NCBI GenBank assembly: GCA_964627845.1
Contig: CAZVKL010000013.1
Coordinates: 1 to 27,362 of the forward strand
From: DUUI01 sp964627845
GTDB lineage: Bacteria > Bacillota_I > Bacilli_A > Erysipelotrichales > Erysipelotrichaceae
Reading direction: 5' to 3'
DNA: 27,362 bases
Both the position numbers and the translations under genes were made by a program. The notes beneath the pieces were generated by a model, which saw only the letters and a list, made by a program, of their open reading frames with translations, was not told where the DNA came from and did not search any database. Shown in pieces: positions 15,798-24,515 of the stretch. How positions within the stretch are numbered: the stretch's first letter is position 1; each line of letters begins with the position of its first letter.

Positions 15798-17435
15798 TGT
15801 TAATGTAATCTTTGGAACAATTTGGTTCTTTCTAGACACAATGCCATCTTGGAAAGAATTTTCTTCATCAGGATTATTAGGGAATGTCATCTCAACAATT
15901 TCAGCTAACTCTCCGGATGAATAAATTTTAGAGCCATTATCATGAATCGAAGTAAAGACCATCACCACTAAGTCTGCGCCACGTTGTTTAAGAAGATTAT
16001 CCATTTCTACTTTGAGATTTTCTTCAACAGCCGCTAATTCATTCAATTGATACATGGTCATCTGAGAGATAATGACTTTATGACCGGCAATATCAAATTC
16101 CTTTTGATCGTATGCGAGTACATCCGACATTTCCTCATTCTTCAAGGTATTGGTGACCATAAAGATTTCTCTTGCGTACTCATCAATGTCTAGTTCAGCA
16201 ATCAGAGCAAGTTTAGAGGCTAACGCAACATCTGTATTGGTTGTTGTTGGCGATTTAAAGTTAAGTGTATCTGAAATCATTGCGCCAAGTAATAAACCAG
16301 CCATTGGCTTTTTAATTGGAATATCCGCTTCTAAATACATTTTCGAAATAATGGTCGCTGTTGAGCCTACGATCTCATTTCTAAATGTGATGGGTCTAGA
16401 AGTTGAAATATCACCAATTCGATGATGATCAATAATCTCAATGATTTCAGCATGTTCAATTCCATGAACTGATTGTCTCATTTCATTATGATCCACTAAG
16501 ATAATTTTCTTTTTCTTGGCGTTTAATAAATGGTATCGAGAAACAAAGCCAAAGATATGGTTGGAATTGTCAACCACTGGATAGGAACGATATCGTGAGC
16601 GAATCATTCTTGCGGCGGCATCTTCCACAAATTCAGATTTATTAAATACAATTAAATCTTTTGTCATGACTTCTTTGACCGGTGAGGCATAGAATAAGTA
16701 ACGAGAGGTATTCATCGTTCCATGCCCACTTAATATGATGCCACAATTCTTTTCTTGAGCCGCTTGAATAACCATCGGCGCAATATTAGAAGCCCATACC
16801 ACAATTAACAATCCAGCATTCATTGCGATACAATCTAATTGAGCTTGCGTGTCATTGCCAATAATAACAATCCGATCTTCTAAATCATAGTTGCTCAAAC
16901 CAGAAGCAGAAATAGCTGGAATTGACGTTTTACCACTAATGTGTGGGTTTTCAGGTGCATAGATTAATTTTCCATCCACTGTTTTAGAAATATATTCCAG
17001 TGGTGTTTTCGATAATAATTCAATTGAACGGGCCGTGTCTCCCATTAAGACATTTGATAAGTTACTAGAAGTCACTAATCCTAATAACTGATTCAAGTGA
17101 TTTACAACAGATAAGGTTGTTTTTCCAGTGTTCTTCATCAATTCAAGACACTCATACATGGTTGTTTCAGGAGACATGGTAATTGGTTTATCCATTTCAA
17201 TTTCATCCAATTGAGCACGTGCATCTTGAAGCAACATAGGGACATGAACTTTAAATCGATCCAAAATATATTGTGTTTCTGGATTGATTGGTCCTAATCG
17301 GCAAGGATAGGCATTAATGTTCATCTTTTGTTTTAAATTCGCATAAGCAATGGCTGATACAATCGAATCCGTATCAGGGTTCTTATGACCCGTCACATAG
17401 ACGACATCTAAACTGTCTGAATTTAAATAGGACAT
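15774..17435 (-). CDS. ppaC: CBS/DRTGG-containing manganese-dependent inorganic pyrophosphatase (family II)
   Basis: Hydrolyses pyrophosphate in the cytoplasm, pulling biosynthetic reactions forward. The 553 residues match the regulated CBS-PPase type. In order: the DHH catalytic domain start with GHKNPDTDS (H17, D21, D23), a first CBS domain at about 79-130, a DRTGG domain at about 140-245, a second CBS domain at about 255-310, then DHN and IIDHH motifs, SDTLNFKSPT, and the DHHA2 C-terminal domain. CBS-PPases are known to be inhibited or activated by AMP, ADP, ATP or diadenosine polyphosphates, so activity probably follows energy state. The ATG directly follows the TAG of the dehydrogenase gene (TAGATG), so translation is coupled. 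Confidence 0.93.
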   Translation of the reverse strand: MSYLNSDSLDVVYVTGHKNPDTDSIVSAIAYANLKQKMNINAYPCRLGPINPETQYILDRFKVHVPMLLQDARAQLDEIEMDKPITMSPETTMYECLELMKNTGKTTLSVVNHLNQLLGLVTSSNLSNVLMGDTARSIELLSKTPLEYISKTVDGKLIYAPENPHISGKTSIPAISASGLSNYDLEDRIVIIGNDTQAQLDCIAMNAGLLIVVWASNIAPMVIQAAQEKNCGIILSGHGTMNTSRYLFYASPVKEVMTKDLIVFNKSEFVEDAAARMIRSRYRSYPVVDNSNHIFGFVSRYHLLNAKKKKIILVDHNEMRQSVHGIEHAEIIEIIDHHRIGDISTSRPITFRNEIVGSTATIISKMYLEADIPIKKPMAGLLLGAMISDTLNFKSPTTTNTDVALASKLALIAELDIDEYAREIFMVTNTLKNEEMSDVLAYDQKEFDIAGHKVIISQMTMYQLNELAAVEENLKVEMDNLLKQRGADLVVMVFTSIHDNGSKIYSSGELAEIVEMTFPNNPDEENSFQDGIVSRKNQIVPKITLTLNQMTQP

Positions 17436-18236
17436 CTAAGCACTCCTTCCATGACGTTTAACCATCAACTTATCTTGAACTTCGGCTAATATTCTTCTTG
17501 GTGTAATTTTAATTAAAGCAACTAATACTTTATTTTGAAAATACGGAATAACAATTCGTTTATTCCGATTAAGACCTTTTATCCCTTGTAAGACGACTTC
17601 TTTAGGATCACCCGAATGCATTAGTTTGAACCCTTTATGACGAACGTTTAACAAACTCTCAGGTTGTGCATTCGCATTTGTATTGAAGGCTGTTTTAGTT
17701 GGCCCAGGACACAGACAACTGATATAGACATCAGTCCCCTTAAATTCTTGAGCGAGGGCTTCACTCAATGTCACCACATAATTTTTGGTTGCATAATAAA
17801 CCGACATCTTTGGTCCTGCTAAGAAACCTGCCACTGAACCTACATTTAACAAATAGCCATAGTTTCTTTTCTTCATATTTTTAAGTGCCATATAAGCAAT
17901 TTTGGTTAAAGCGATACAGTTTGTTTTAATCATGTATTCTTGTTTCGCAATATCTGACTCAACAAAATCCCCGTAATCACCAAAACCGGCATTATTAATG
18001 ACGACATCAAATTCAATATGACCAATTTCACCTAACCAATAATTTAGTTGATCTTCGTTTCCTAAATCAACTTGGTATAAGTTCACTTTGGTTTTGTGTC
18101 CGTATTTTCCCAATAGTTCATTTAGTTTCGCATTATTTCGACCAACTAAATGGACATGGTAGCCTCGACTGGCGTAATAATGAGTAAACTCCAACCCAAA
18201 ACCAGAGGTTGCGCCAGTAATTAATACTTGTTTCAT
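17436..18236 (-). CDS. Short-chain dehydrogenase/reductase, classical type
   Basis: A 266-residue NAD(P)H-dependent oxidoreductase of the classical SDR type. The cofactor loop TGATSGFG is at 7-14, VGRNNAKL at about 31-38 holds the Arg that favours NADPH, NNAG is near 81-84, and the catalytic residues are S134, Y147 and K151 (YYATK). The C-terminal tail past about 225 is basic and may touch membrane. The YqjQ/DltE-like group fits best, but the substrate is unknown. GAGGCGATTAG precedes the ATG. It abuts ppaC without a gap, and is read first in that two-gene unit. Confidence 0.88.
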   Translation of the reverse strand: MKQVLITGATSGFGLEFTHYYASRGYHVHLVGRNNAKLNELLGKYGHKTKVNLYQVDLGNEDQLNYWLGEIGHIEFDVVINNAGFGDYGDFVESDIAKQEYMIKTNCIALTKIAYMALKNMKKRNYGYLLNVGSVAGFLAGPKMSVYYATKNYVVTLSEALAQEFKGTDVYISCLCPGPTKTAFNTNANAQPESLLNVRHKGFKLMHSGDPKEVVLQGIKGLNRNKRIVIPYFQNKVLVALIKITPRRILAEVQDKLMVKRHGRSA

Positions 18237-18260
18237 TCTAATCGCCTCATTTCTGTTTAC

Positions 18261-18269
18261 ATTCTAACA
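18261..18269 (-). promoter_or_regulatory. Possible extended -10 upstream of the dehydrogenase-ppaC unit
   Basis: On the minus strand TGT-TAGAAT (TAGAAT at 18261-18266) lies 24 nt before the ATG at 18236. No clear -35 accompanies it. The terminator of the preceding NUDIX gene lies just upstream, so a promoter is needed here; this is the best candidate seen. Confidence 0.35.
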
Positions 18270-18307
18270 AATAAAATCATCACTTAAAATACTTATTGTT
18301 TTAAAAG

Positions 18308-18334
18308 TTAAAAGTCCTCACGATGGGTGAGGAC
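18308..18334 (-). terminator. Strong intrinsic terminator after the MarR-ABC-NUDIX operon
   Basis: GTCCTCAC (18314-18321) and GTGAGGAC (18327-18334) form a perfect 8-bp stem with a 5-nt loop. On the minus strand it is followed by TTTT and a T-rich stretch. It lies 5 nt after the NUDIX stop. Confidence 0.85.
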
Positions 18335-18339
18335 CCTTA

Positions 18340-18747
18340 TTAGAATTCGAATTTCTCATATTTCAAAACATCAATCATGTGCTGAATGTTTCCATCTCCG
18401 GCAAATCGCTGGCGATTCTCAAAATTTTCAGTCACATCAATCCATTCTAACGGATGATTTTCTTCCACTAAATCCACTTCATGCCTTAAGATTCCAGTGG
18501 CAATAAACAACTCATAATTTAGATGATAATAGATAAAGGACATCGACTCTTGAAGTTCAATTTGATCAGATGTAATTCCAGTCTCTTCAAATAATTCACG
18601 ATAAGCTGACTGTAAGCGTGTTTCGTCCCCTTCCAGTTTGCCACCTACAAAATTGTATAAACCTTTATATGGGTCTCTTTGTCGTAAACACATTAATACT
18701 TTCGATTGATCTTGGTTATAAACAATCACAATATTAACGATGCGCAT
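18340..18747 (-). CDS. NUDIX hydrolase (MutT-like)
   Basis: A 135-residue NUDIX protein with a perfect Nudix box: G36, E42, R50-E51, E54-E55, G57, in GGKLEGDE ... RELFEETGI. Such enzymes hydrolyse nucleoside diphosphates linked to another moiety, using Mg2+ or Mn2+. The substrate cannot be predicted; MutT-like 8-oxo-dGTPase or nucleotide-sugar pyrophosphatase are both possible. Its ATG overlaps the stop of the second ABC gene as TAATG, so it is the last gene of the exporter operon, followed at once by a terminator. Confidence 0.9.
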   Translation of the reverse strand: MRIVNIVIVYNQDQSKVLMCLRQRDPYKGLYNFVGGKLEGDETRLQSAYRELFEETGITSDQIELQESMSFIYYHLNYELFIATGILRHEVDLVEENHPLEWIDVTENFENRQRFAGDGNIQHMIDVLKYEKFEF

Positions 18748-20534
18748 TATTGAGCCCCACTTTGTTGTTGGACTAAGGACGCATAACGGCCACCTTGGGC
18801 GACTAAATCATCATGGTCTCCGCGTTCAATCACTTGTCCATCTTCTAAGACAACAATAGCATTTGCGTTTCGTACCGTCGATAATCGGTGAGCAATAACA
18901 AAGGTTGTTCGGCCTTCCATAAGCTTGTCCATCCCTTTTTCAACATCTTGTTCTGTACGAGTATCAATGGAAGAAGTTGCTTCATCAAGAATTAGGATTC
19001 TTGGATTGTTGACTGCCGCTCTGGCAATATTTAACAATTGTCTTTGACCCACGGATAACCCTTCCCCATCGCCTCGAATTGGCGTTTCATAACCAAACTC
19101 TAAGTTCATAATGAATTGATGGGCATTGGCAAGTTTAGCCGCTTCAATGCATTCTTCATCGGTTGCTTCTAGGTTACCATATCGAATGTTTTCCATAATC
19201 GTCCCAGTAAACAAGTGTGTATCTTGAAGAACCATCGCAATATGTTTTCGTAGTTCATAGCGATTTAATTGATTAATTGGTGTTTCATCAATCAGAATCT
19301 CACCATCATTAATTTCATAGAATCGAGAGATTAAGTTCGTAATGGTTGTCTTTCCTGCGCCTGTACTTCCGACAATTGCAATCTTTTGATTTGGTTTAGC
19401 CCAGAAACTTACATCTTTTAAAACTGGGTTATTTTCAACGTAACTAAAGTCAACATTATTAAAGATAACATGGCCATCCATATTCTCTAGGGCAATGTCG
19501 TCCTTATTTACTTCTTCTAATTCAACATCTAACACTTCGAAGATTCTTTCTGCCGCTGATAATGCTGAGTTAATTGTCGCAAATTGCATCGATATCATAT
19601 TGAGTGGACGACCAAAGGTTCTTGTTAGGTTAACAAACGAACCTAAACTACCAACGGTTAGTCGACCGGCAATGGCTAGATAACCACCCACAATACCTGT
19701 GGCTGCATAGAGAATCATATTAAAGTTTTGCATGATGGGCATCATTGATGTCGAAAGAGACTGTGATGTGTGTGATTTCTTAGAAAAGATTCCAGAGTAA
19801 TGGTCGAATTCTTCTAAGGTTAAGTCTTCACGGTTCATCAACTGATTGACAGTAATTCCTTCTATGCTTTCTTCAATAAAACCGTTTAATTTCCCCAAGC
19901 TAATTTGACGCTCTTTGGAGGCTTGGCGAGTTTTTTGTCCCATTGTTTTAATGACCAGTAGGATTAAAGGTAAGATCAATAACACGACCAACGTTAACAG
20001 CGGACTAATAACAATCATTAGGATTAGTGTCCCAGTAATGGTTAGGACATTACCAATAAAGGTTCGGGTCGTATCCCCTAAAGTTTCAGATAAGACACCA
20101 ATATCATTGGTAAAGCGAGACATTAATTCCCCGTGTTGCTGTTGATCGTGGTAGCCAATTTTTGCGTTCATCAAATGACTAAATAATTCTTCACGCATTT
20201 TATGCATGGATTTCTCAGACACCTGTAACATTAATTTGGCTGCAATGTAGACAAATAAAATTTCAAGTGCATACGCAAAGAATAAGATGGTTAATTCCTT
20301 AATCATGGAGGAATTCATTTGAGCGAGCGTAATCTCATTTCTTAGACGTAAATCCACTAAGTCTAAGATTGGTTTGATGGCATAAGAACCATACAAGGCT
20401 GCTAGCGTTGCTAGAATTGTTAAGACAACTGAAACTAGAATCGCAACTCGATAGGGCTGTAAGTATGAAAAGAGTCGTCCTAGAGTTCGTTTAAAATCTT
20501 TTGGTTTTTGAGTCGGACGATTATGCCGGGACAT
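18747..20534 (-). CDS. ABC exporter half-transporter, consensus ATPase subunit of a heterodimer
   Basis: A 595-residue type IV (multidrug/lipid) ABC exporter half: six transmembrane helices in the first 330 residues, followed by a nucleotide-binding domain. The Walker A GSTGAGKTT, Walker B LILDEATS with the catalytic Glu, and H-loop AHRLSTV are normal, but the signature is LSVGQRQ instead of LSGGQ. The partner upstream has the opposite pattern, so one site of the pair is consensus and the other degenerate. ATG 20534 has GGAGGTG at proper spacing; GTG 20543 would overlap that site. It overlaps the partner by 14 nt. Substrate unknown; BmrCD/LmrCD-like drug exporters are the closest described type. 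Confidence 0.92.
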   Translation of the reverse strand: MSRHNRPTQKPKDFKRTLGRLFSYLQPYRVAILVSVVLTILATLAALYGSYAIKPILDLVDLRLRNEITLAQMNSSMIKELTILFFAYALEILFVYIAAKLMLQVSEKSMHKMREELFSHLMNAKIGYHDQQQHGELMSRFTNDIGVLSETLGDTTRTFIGNVLTITGTLILMIVISPLLTLVVLLILPLILLVIKTMGQKTRQASKERQISLGKLNGFIEESIEGITVNQLMNREDLTLEEFDHYSGIFSKKSHTSQSLSTSMMPIMQNFNMILYAATGIVGGYLAIAGRLTVGSLGSFVNLTRTFGRPLNMISMQFATINSALSAAERIFEVLDVELEEVNKDDIALENMDGHVIFNNVDFSYVENNPVLKDVSFWAKPNQKIAIVGSTGAGKTTITNLISRFYEINDGEILIDETPINQLNRYELRKHIAMVLQDTHLFTGTIMENIRYGNLEATDEECIEAAKLANAHQFIMNLEFGYETPIRGDGEGLSVGQRQLLNIARAAVNNPRILILDEATSSIDTRTEQDVEKGMDKLMEGRTTFVIAHRLSTVRNANAIVVLEDGQVIERGDHDDLVAQGGRYASLVQQQSGAQ

Positions 20535-22272
20535 CGAAGTCACCTCCTTTTTTCAGTTGAGATTCATAAATCTCATGGTAGACGGAGCATTCTTCTAATA
20601 ACTCATCATGAGTTCCAAAGCCACACATGAGGCCTTTGTCTAAGACAAGAATTTTATCACTGTTTCGAATTGAAGAAATCTTTTGGGCAATATTAACGAT
20701 GGTCATATCTGCCAATTCTTCTTTAAAAGCTTCATTAATACGATGTTCAGTGGCCGCATCTAATGCAGAGGTTGAATCATCTAAGACCAAGATATTTGGT
20801 TTTGAGACTAATGCTCTCGCAATACTCATCCGTTGTCGTTGACCACCCGATAGGTTAGATCCCCCTTGTTGTATATGATAATCATAGCCTTCTTCTTGAC
20901 GATCTATAAACTCATCAATATTTGCTACTTTCGTAGCCCATTGTAATAACTCCATTGGTGCATCATTATTACCCCAGCGTAAATTATGAGCGATACTCCC
21001 TGTAAAGAGGACATTCTTTTGAGGGACAACCCCGACTGCTTCACGCAAGTCATAGAGGGTCATTTTATTAATTGGGACATCATCGATTAAAATCTCACCA
21101 GCGATGGGTTCAATTAATCGACTCATTAGGTTAATTAAGGTTGATTTCCCAGAGCCTGTGGCCCCAATGATCCCCAGTTGTTGTCCTGGTTCTAACACAA
21201 AATTGATATCTTTAAGAATATATTGTTCGTTATCGATAAAATACTTAAAGTCAACATTTCTAAACTCAAGTTTTCCTTTGACCTCTTCTAAATGAATCGT
21301 TTCACTTGGATGAGGATCCGTAATATCTAATTCTTCGTCTAAGATTTCATTAATACGGTCCGACGATGCACGCCCTCTTGAATACATATTAAACATCATG
21401 GTGAGCATCATCATACTAAATAAGGTAAAGCGCATGTAGTTAAGGAAAACGAGCAAGTCACCCACTTGTAACGAGTGTTCTGTCACAATCGTATGACTTC
21501 CGACCCACATAATGACGATGGTCGCCATATTTAAGGCAAACATCATGATTGGGTCAAATAGCAACATTAATTTATGGGCATAAATAGATTGATTCTTTAA
21601 ATTGTCATTGACTCTTAAAAAATCTTGATTTTCAAAATCTTCACGTACAAACGATTTTATCACACGAATATTAATGAGTGATTCTTGTACTTTTTGGTTT
21701 AAGTTATCGATTCGAACTTGAAGTTCTCTAAAGCGTGGGAACCCCTTTAAAATTAAATAGAGTAAACCGACACTTAAGAAAATAACGAAACCTAAAACAA
21801 TCATAGCTAGTTTTTGATCACTGACAAAAATCCACATGACTGCAGACACCAGCATAATGGGTGCCCTTACTAAGAGTCTAAGTCCAAAAAGCATCATTCT
21901 TTGTAAAAAGTCAATATCTGTACTTAATCGCGTAACGAGTGAGCCGGTGGTGTATTGTGATGTTTTCTTAATTGAAAAACGTTGGATTCTTTCATAGACT
22001 TTAACTCGCATTAGATGGGCAAACTTATTGGAGGCGAAGGATGCTAGGTAAGTTGAGCCTATTCCAAGGGCCATTCCTAAGGCTGCTAATCCTAGCATAA
22101 TGAGCCCTGTTCTTAGGACTACTTCTTGGTTTAATTCATTGATCCCATCGTTAATAATGGTTGCCATCATTTGAGTTTGGTATAGTTCTATAAAAATAAC
22201 AGAGATTGTGGCAATCATTCCAAAAAAGAGAACAAATAAATTACCTTTGAAAAACTTTAATAATCTTGTCAT
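20521..22272 (-). CDS. ABC exporter half-transporter, degenerate ATPase subunit of a heterodimer
   Basis: A 583-residue ABC exporter half with six N-terminal transmembrane helices and a nucleotide-binding domain from about 335. The Walker A GATGSGKST and signature LSGGQRQ are normal, but Walker B reads LVLDDST (Asp for catalytic Glu) and the H-loop reads AQKISSI (Gln for His). This matches the degenerate-site subunit of heterodimeric exporters such as BmrC, LmrC or TM287. The consensus ATP site of the pair would use this signature and the partner's Walker motifs. AGGAGG precedes the ATG, which overlaps the MarR stop as ATGA. Confidence 0.92.
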   Translation of the reverse strand: MTRLLKFFKGNLFVLFFGMIATISVIFIELYQTQMMATIINDGINELNQEVVLRTGLIMLGLAALGMALGIGSTYLASFASNKFAHLMRVKVYERIQRFSIKKTSQYTTGSLVTRLSTDIDFLQRMMLFGLRLLVRAPIMLVSAVMWIFVSDQKLAMIVLGFVIFLSVGLLYLILKGFPRFRELQVRIDNLNQKVQESLINIRVIKSFVREDFENQDFLRVNDNLKNQSIYAHKLMLLFDPIMMFALNMATIVIMWVGSHTIVTEHSLQVGDLLVFLNYMRFTLFSMMMLTMMFNMYSRGRASSDRINEILDEELDITDPHPSETIHLEEVKGKLEFRNVDFKYFIDNEQYILKDINFVLEPGQQLGIIGATGSGKSTLINLMSRLIEPIAGEILIDDVPINKMTLYDLREAVGVVPQKNVLFTGSIAHNLRWGNNDAPMELLQWATKVANIDEFIDRQEEGYDYHIQQGGSNLSGGQRQRMSIARALVSKPNILVLDDSTSALDAATEHRINEAFKEELADMTIVNIAQKISSIRNSDKILVLDKGLMCGFGTHDELLEECSVYHEIYESQLKKGGDFDVPA

Positions 22273-22697
22273 GATTTATCCTCCTTCTTATCATTTTGTA
22301 GCATTAATTCTAATAATGTCTGTAAATGTTGACGTTGATCGTCATTGAGTGGCTCTAACAATTGTTCGTAGGCTGCATTTTGATGAATCAGCACTTCATC
22401 TAATATGTCGTGTCCTGATTGTGTTAAAGATAATAATACTTTTCGTTTATCCGAGGGGTCGGTTTCTCTTTTAATATACCCCTTTTTCTCTAGTCGTCTA
22501 ACTGAGACTGAGACGGCTTCTTTTGATACCCCTAATCGTTCACCTAACTTTTGTTGGGACAATTGAGGATGAATCTTTATTTGGTACATGAGTCGTGGTT
22601 GACCAAAAAAAAGACCTAATTTTTCCAAATAAAGTCGGTGTAATGATTTATGGGTAATCATCAATCTGTTTAAACTTTCAACTACTGTTCTTTGCAT
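22269..22697 (-). CDS. MarR-family transcriptional regulator
   Basis: A 142-residue winged-helix regulator. The central part shows the MarR pattern: PQLSQQKLGERLGVSKEAVSVSVRRLEKKGYIKRETDPSDKRKVLLSLTQSG, that is helix-turn-helix followed by the wing with the D-R motif; the N- and C-terminal helices form the dimer part. It probably represses its own operon and releases DNA on binding a ligand, perhaps the exported compound. It is the first gene before two ABC exporter subunits (4-nt overlap). An imperfect 16-bp palindrome between its -10 and its start codon is a likely operator. Confidence 0.92.
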   Translation of the reverse strand: MQRTVVESLNRLMITHKSLHRLYLEKLGLFFGQPRLMYQIKIHPQLSQQKLGERLGVSKEAVSVSVRRLEKKGYIKRETDPSDKRKVLLSLTQSGHDILDEVLIHQNAAYEQLLEPLNDDQRQHLQTLLELMLQNDKKEDKS

Positions 22698-22711
22698 AAA
22701 TCTCCCTTAAT

Positions 22712-22737
22712 AGTTAATCGGCTAACCAATTATACCA
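22712..22737 (-). promoter_or_regulatory. MarR operon promoter with candidate operator palindrome
   Basis: On the minus strand the extended -10 TGG-TATAAT (TATAAT at 22729-22734) is followed at once by an imperfect palindrome, AGTTAATCGGCTAACC in plus-strand reading (22712-22727). Its arms GTTA/TAAC match over the outer positions. Placement over the start site suits repression by MarR. The -35 is weak. Confidence 0.55.
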
Positions 22738-22781
22738 TAAGGGACAGCATTTTGTGACTATTTTAATCCAATCAACCCAAG

Positions 22782-22814
22782 AAAAAATAGAGGACATTAA
22801 ATTATCCTCTATTT
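22782..22814 (-). terminator. Intrinsic terminator after the flavodoxin gene
   Basis: AAATAGAGGA (22785-22794) and TCCTCTATTT (22805-22814) form a perfect 10-bp stem with a 10-nt loop, followed on the minus strand by a run of T. It lies about 10 nt after the flavodoxin stop. Confidence 0.85.
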
Positions 22815-22824
22815 CGATTAATTA

Positions 22825-23253
22825 TTAAGCGTTTGCGTATTTTTCACCAAATGCTTTCGCTTGATCTAATGCGTCTTGATCTGGTGTTTCTAAGTTAATG
22901 AATGTATCCACAACATTGGCTCCACCTTCTGTTGCTGTTTCTTTCCATGTTTCCATGAATTCTCCATCTCCCCAACCATAGCATCCAAATAAGACGATGT
23001 CTTTTCCAGATAGATTTGGAAGTGTTTCCTCAAAGTATGGGTTGAACTCAGTATCATCAAGTTCTTCAGTTCCTTGTGCTGGGCATCCCAGTGCAACTAA
23101 ATCATATTCAGTTACTTCGTCTGCTGTTGCTTCAGATACATTTTTTAATGTAACTTCTGCTCCAGTTGATTCGATCCCTTCAGCAATACTTTCGGCTAAC
23201 ATTTGTGTGTTTCCAGTTGTTGTGAAATATACGACTAATGCTTTCTTTGACAT
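22825..23253 (-). CDS. Flavodoxin, short-chain type
   Basis: A 142-residue FMN-binding electron carrier. The phosphate loop TTTGNTQ (about 11-17) binds FMN phosphate; the segment GCPAQGTEELDD (about 57-68) and GCYGWGDGEF (about 90-99) are the two isoalloxazine loops. The length is that of short-chain flavodoxins, and the protein is acidic, as usual. AGGAGG stands before the ATG, and the gene has its own good promoter and terminator, so it is probably monocistronic and well expressed. Its partner reductase is not in view. In many bacteria flavodoxin replaces ferredoxin when iron is short; no Fur-like box is evident. Confidence 0.96.
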   Translation of the reverse strand: MSKKALVVYFTTTGNTQMLAESIAEGIESTGAEVTLKNVSEATADEVTEYDLVALGCPAQGTEELDDTEFNPYFEETLPNLSGKDIVLFGCYGWGDGEFMETWKETATEGGANVVDTFINLETPDQDALDQAKAFGEKYANA

Positions 23254-23282
23254 ATTTAAAATTTCCTCCTACTTACTTATTT

Positions 23283-23311
23283 ATCATAATAAATTAAACC
23301 ACTTAGTACAA
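23283..23311 (-). promoter_or_regulatory. Promoter of the flavodoxin gene
   Basis: On the minus strand TTGTAC (23306-23311) and TATGAT (23283-23288) are separated by 17 bp. The start is expected near 23276, giving a leader of about 23 nt that holds AGGAGG. The promoter begins 10 nt after the stop of the upstream carboxypeptidase gene. Confidence 0.65.
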
Positions 23312-23321
23312 TCAATTTACC

Positions 23322-24515
23322 CTATTGATTAAGGTATTCTTCAAGTGTTAACCCATTTTCTGTAATTTCTGTCGCAACCGCTCCGACATATCGATAATGC
23401 CATGACTCATAGTTGTATCCTGTCACATCCACTTTATCTTGTGGGTATCTTAAAATAAATCCAAAATTGTGGGCATTCTCAACCATCCATTGTTGCTCAG
23501 CAGTCCCGGTAAAATCATGAATGTTTAATTGATTCGCCGAAAAGTCACAGGCAACCCCTAACTGATGTTCAGAATGTCCAGGCCGGGCCGAATAGGTATC
23601 CACTGTGGCTTGTGAATCAATCGTTAGATAGTGTGTATATAATTCCTTCTGACGATGGTATGAACGATAACAATTAGAAACATTTAAGACTAATCCTTCT
23701 TGGCTAGCCGCTTCTCTCATTTTCATGTATGCATCGTATGCTTCTGGGATTAATGCCCCATTGCCATACACTGTATAACTAGTGTCTATGTCAATTAACC
23801 CTTCGGGTTCATAATCATTTTCGAGACGATAAGACTTGTTGACCAATGTTAGTAAATCATCGCGATGTGTGACAGGACTTGAATCAGGATAGTTAATAAA
23901 TAATCCATTAAAGGTTTCAATATCCTCATCAACACTTACTTCATCAACAAATTTGACTTCAATATTGTAGGTATATTGTTCAAGGTTTTCAGCCGTAACA
24001 ACCACTTGATGCGTATAGTCCACGCCAGGATTTAGCCATATTCCAACACCGTGCGTCACGCTCGCATTTTCATCTTGTGGGGTTGCTGAAATTGTATAAG
24101 ATTCTAAAATGCTTGGTAATTCTAATTGATAGCTGTCAATTGATGGATCAAAGCTTGGTTCTAATTTATAACCTTCAAATGATAAATTCGCTAAGTAATA
24201 ATTGTTTGATGGAGGTCGCTCGATTATTTCATATGGGATTCCAATCACTCTTGTTTCCTCATCTTTGTACAAGGTGGTTCTTAATAAATGACTCCCAACG
24301 CTTGTTTCTGGTTCATCGAATTCCACTCGATCATAATTTCCGAAAATATGATCAGTAAAGTCTATTTCTTCACCGTCGACAAATTCAATATTCTCAGTTA
24401 ATCGATAACTAAATTCAACTGGTTGAGGCTCCACTTGATTGTCTTGTTCTTGATTATCCTTACTACAACTCACTATTAAAAGTAGGAGTAGTAAGCTTAC
24501 GATTATTTTTTTCAT
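23322..24515 (-). CDS. VanY-type D-alanyl-D-alanine carboxypeptidase lipoprotein with cadherin-like domain
   Basis: A 397-residue secreted lipoprotein that should trim D-Ala from peptidoglycan stem peptides. The signal peptide ends in the lipobox IVSC with C17. After a linker comes an Ig-like region (about 30-100), then a cadherin-like beta-sandwich (about 105-190, with PSFDPSIDSYQLELP), then the M15B/VanY peptidase from about 235: CYRSYHRQKELYTHYL, SARPGHSEHQLGVACDFS with the zinc ligands His and Asp, and SWHYRYVG with the third ligand. ATG 24515 has AAGGA at proper distance and overlaps the upstream stop as TGATG; a TTG one codon earlier is less likely. The extra N-terminal domains probably hold the peptidase in the wall. 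Confidence 0.9.
   Translation of the reverse strand: MKKIIVSLLLLLLIVSCSKDNQEQDNQVEPQPVEFSYRLTENIEFVDGEEIDFTDHIFGNYDRVEFDEPETSVGSHLLRTTLYKDEETRVIGIPYEIIERPPSNNYYLANLSFEGYKLEPSFDPSIDSYQLELPSILESYTISATPQDENASVTHGVGIWLNPGVDYTHQVVVTAENLEQYTYNIEVKFVDEVSVDEDIETFNGLFINYPDSSPVTHRDDLLTLVNKSYRLENDYEPEGLIDIDTSYTVYGNGALIPEAYDAYMKMREAASQEGLVLNVSNCYRSYHRQKELYTHYLTIDSQATVDTYSARPGHSEHQLGVACDFSANQLNIHDFTGTAEQQWMVENAHNFGFILRYPQDKVDVTGYNYESWHYRYVGAVATEITENGLTLEEYLNQ

Noticed and set aside
22997..23332. Plus-strand frame of 111 codons opposite flavodoxin
   Set aside because: A Ser/Val-rich shadow of the flavodoxin codons crossing its promoter; no start signals.
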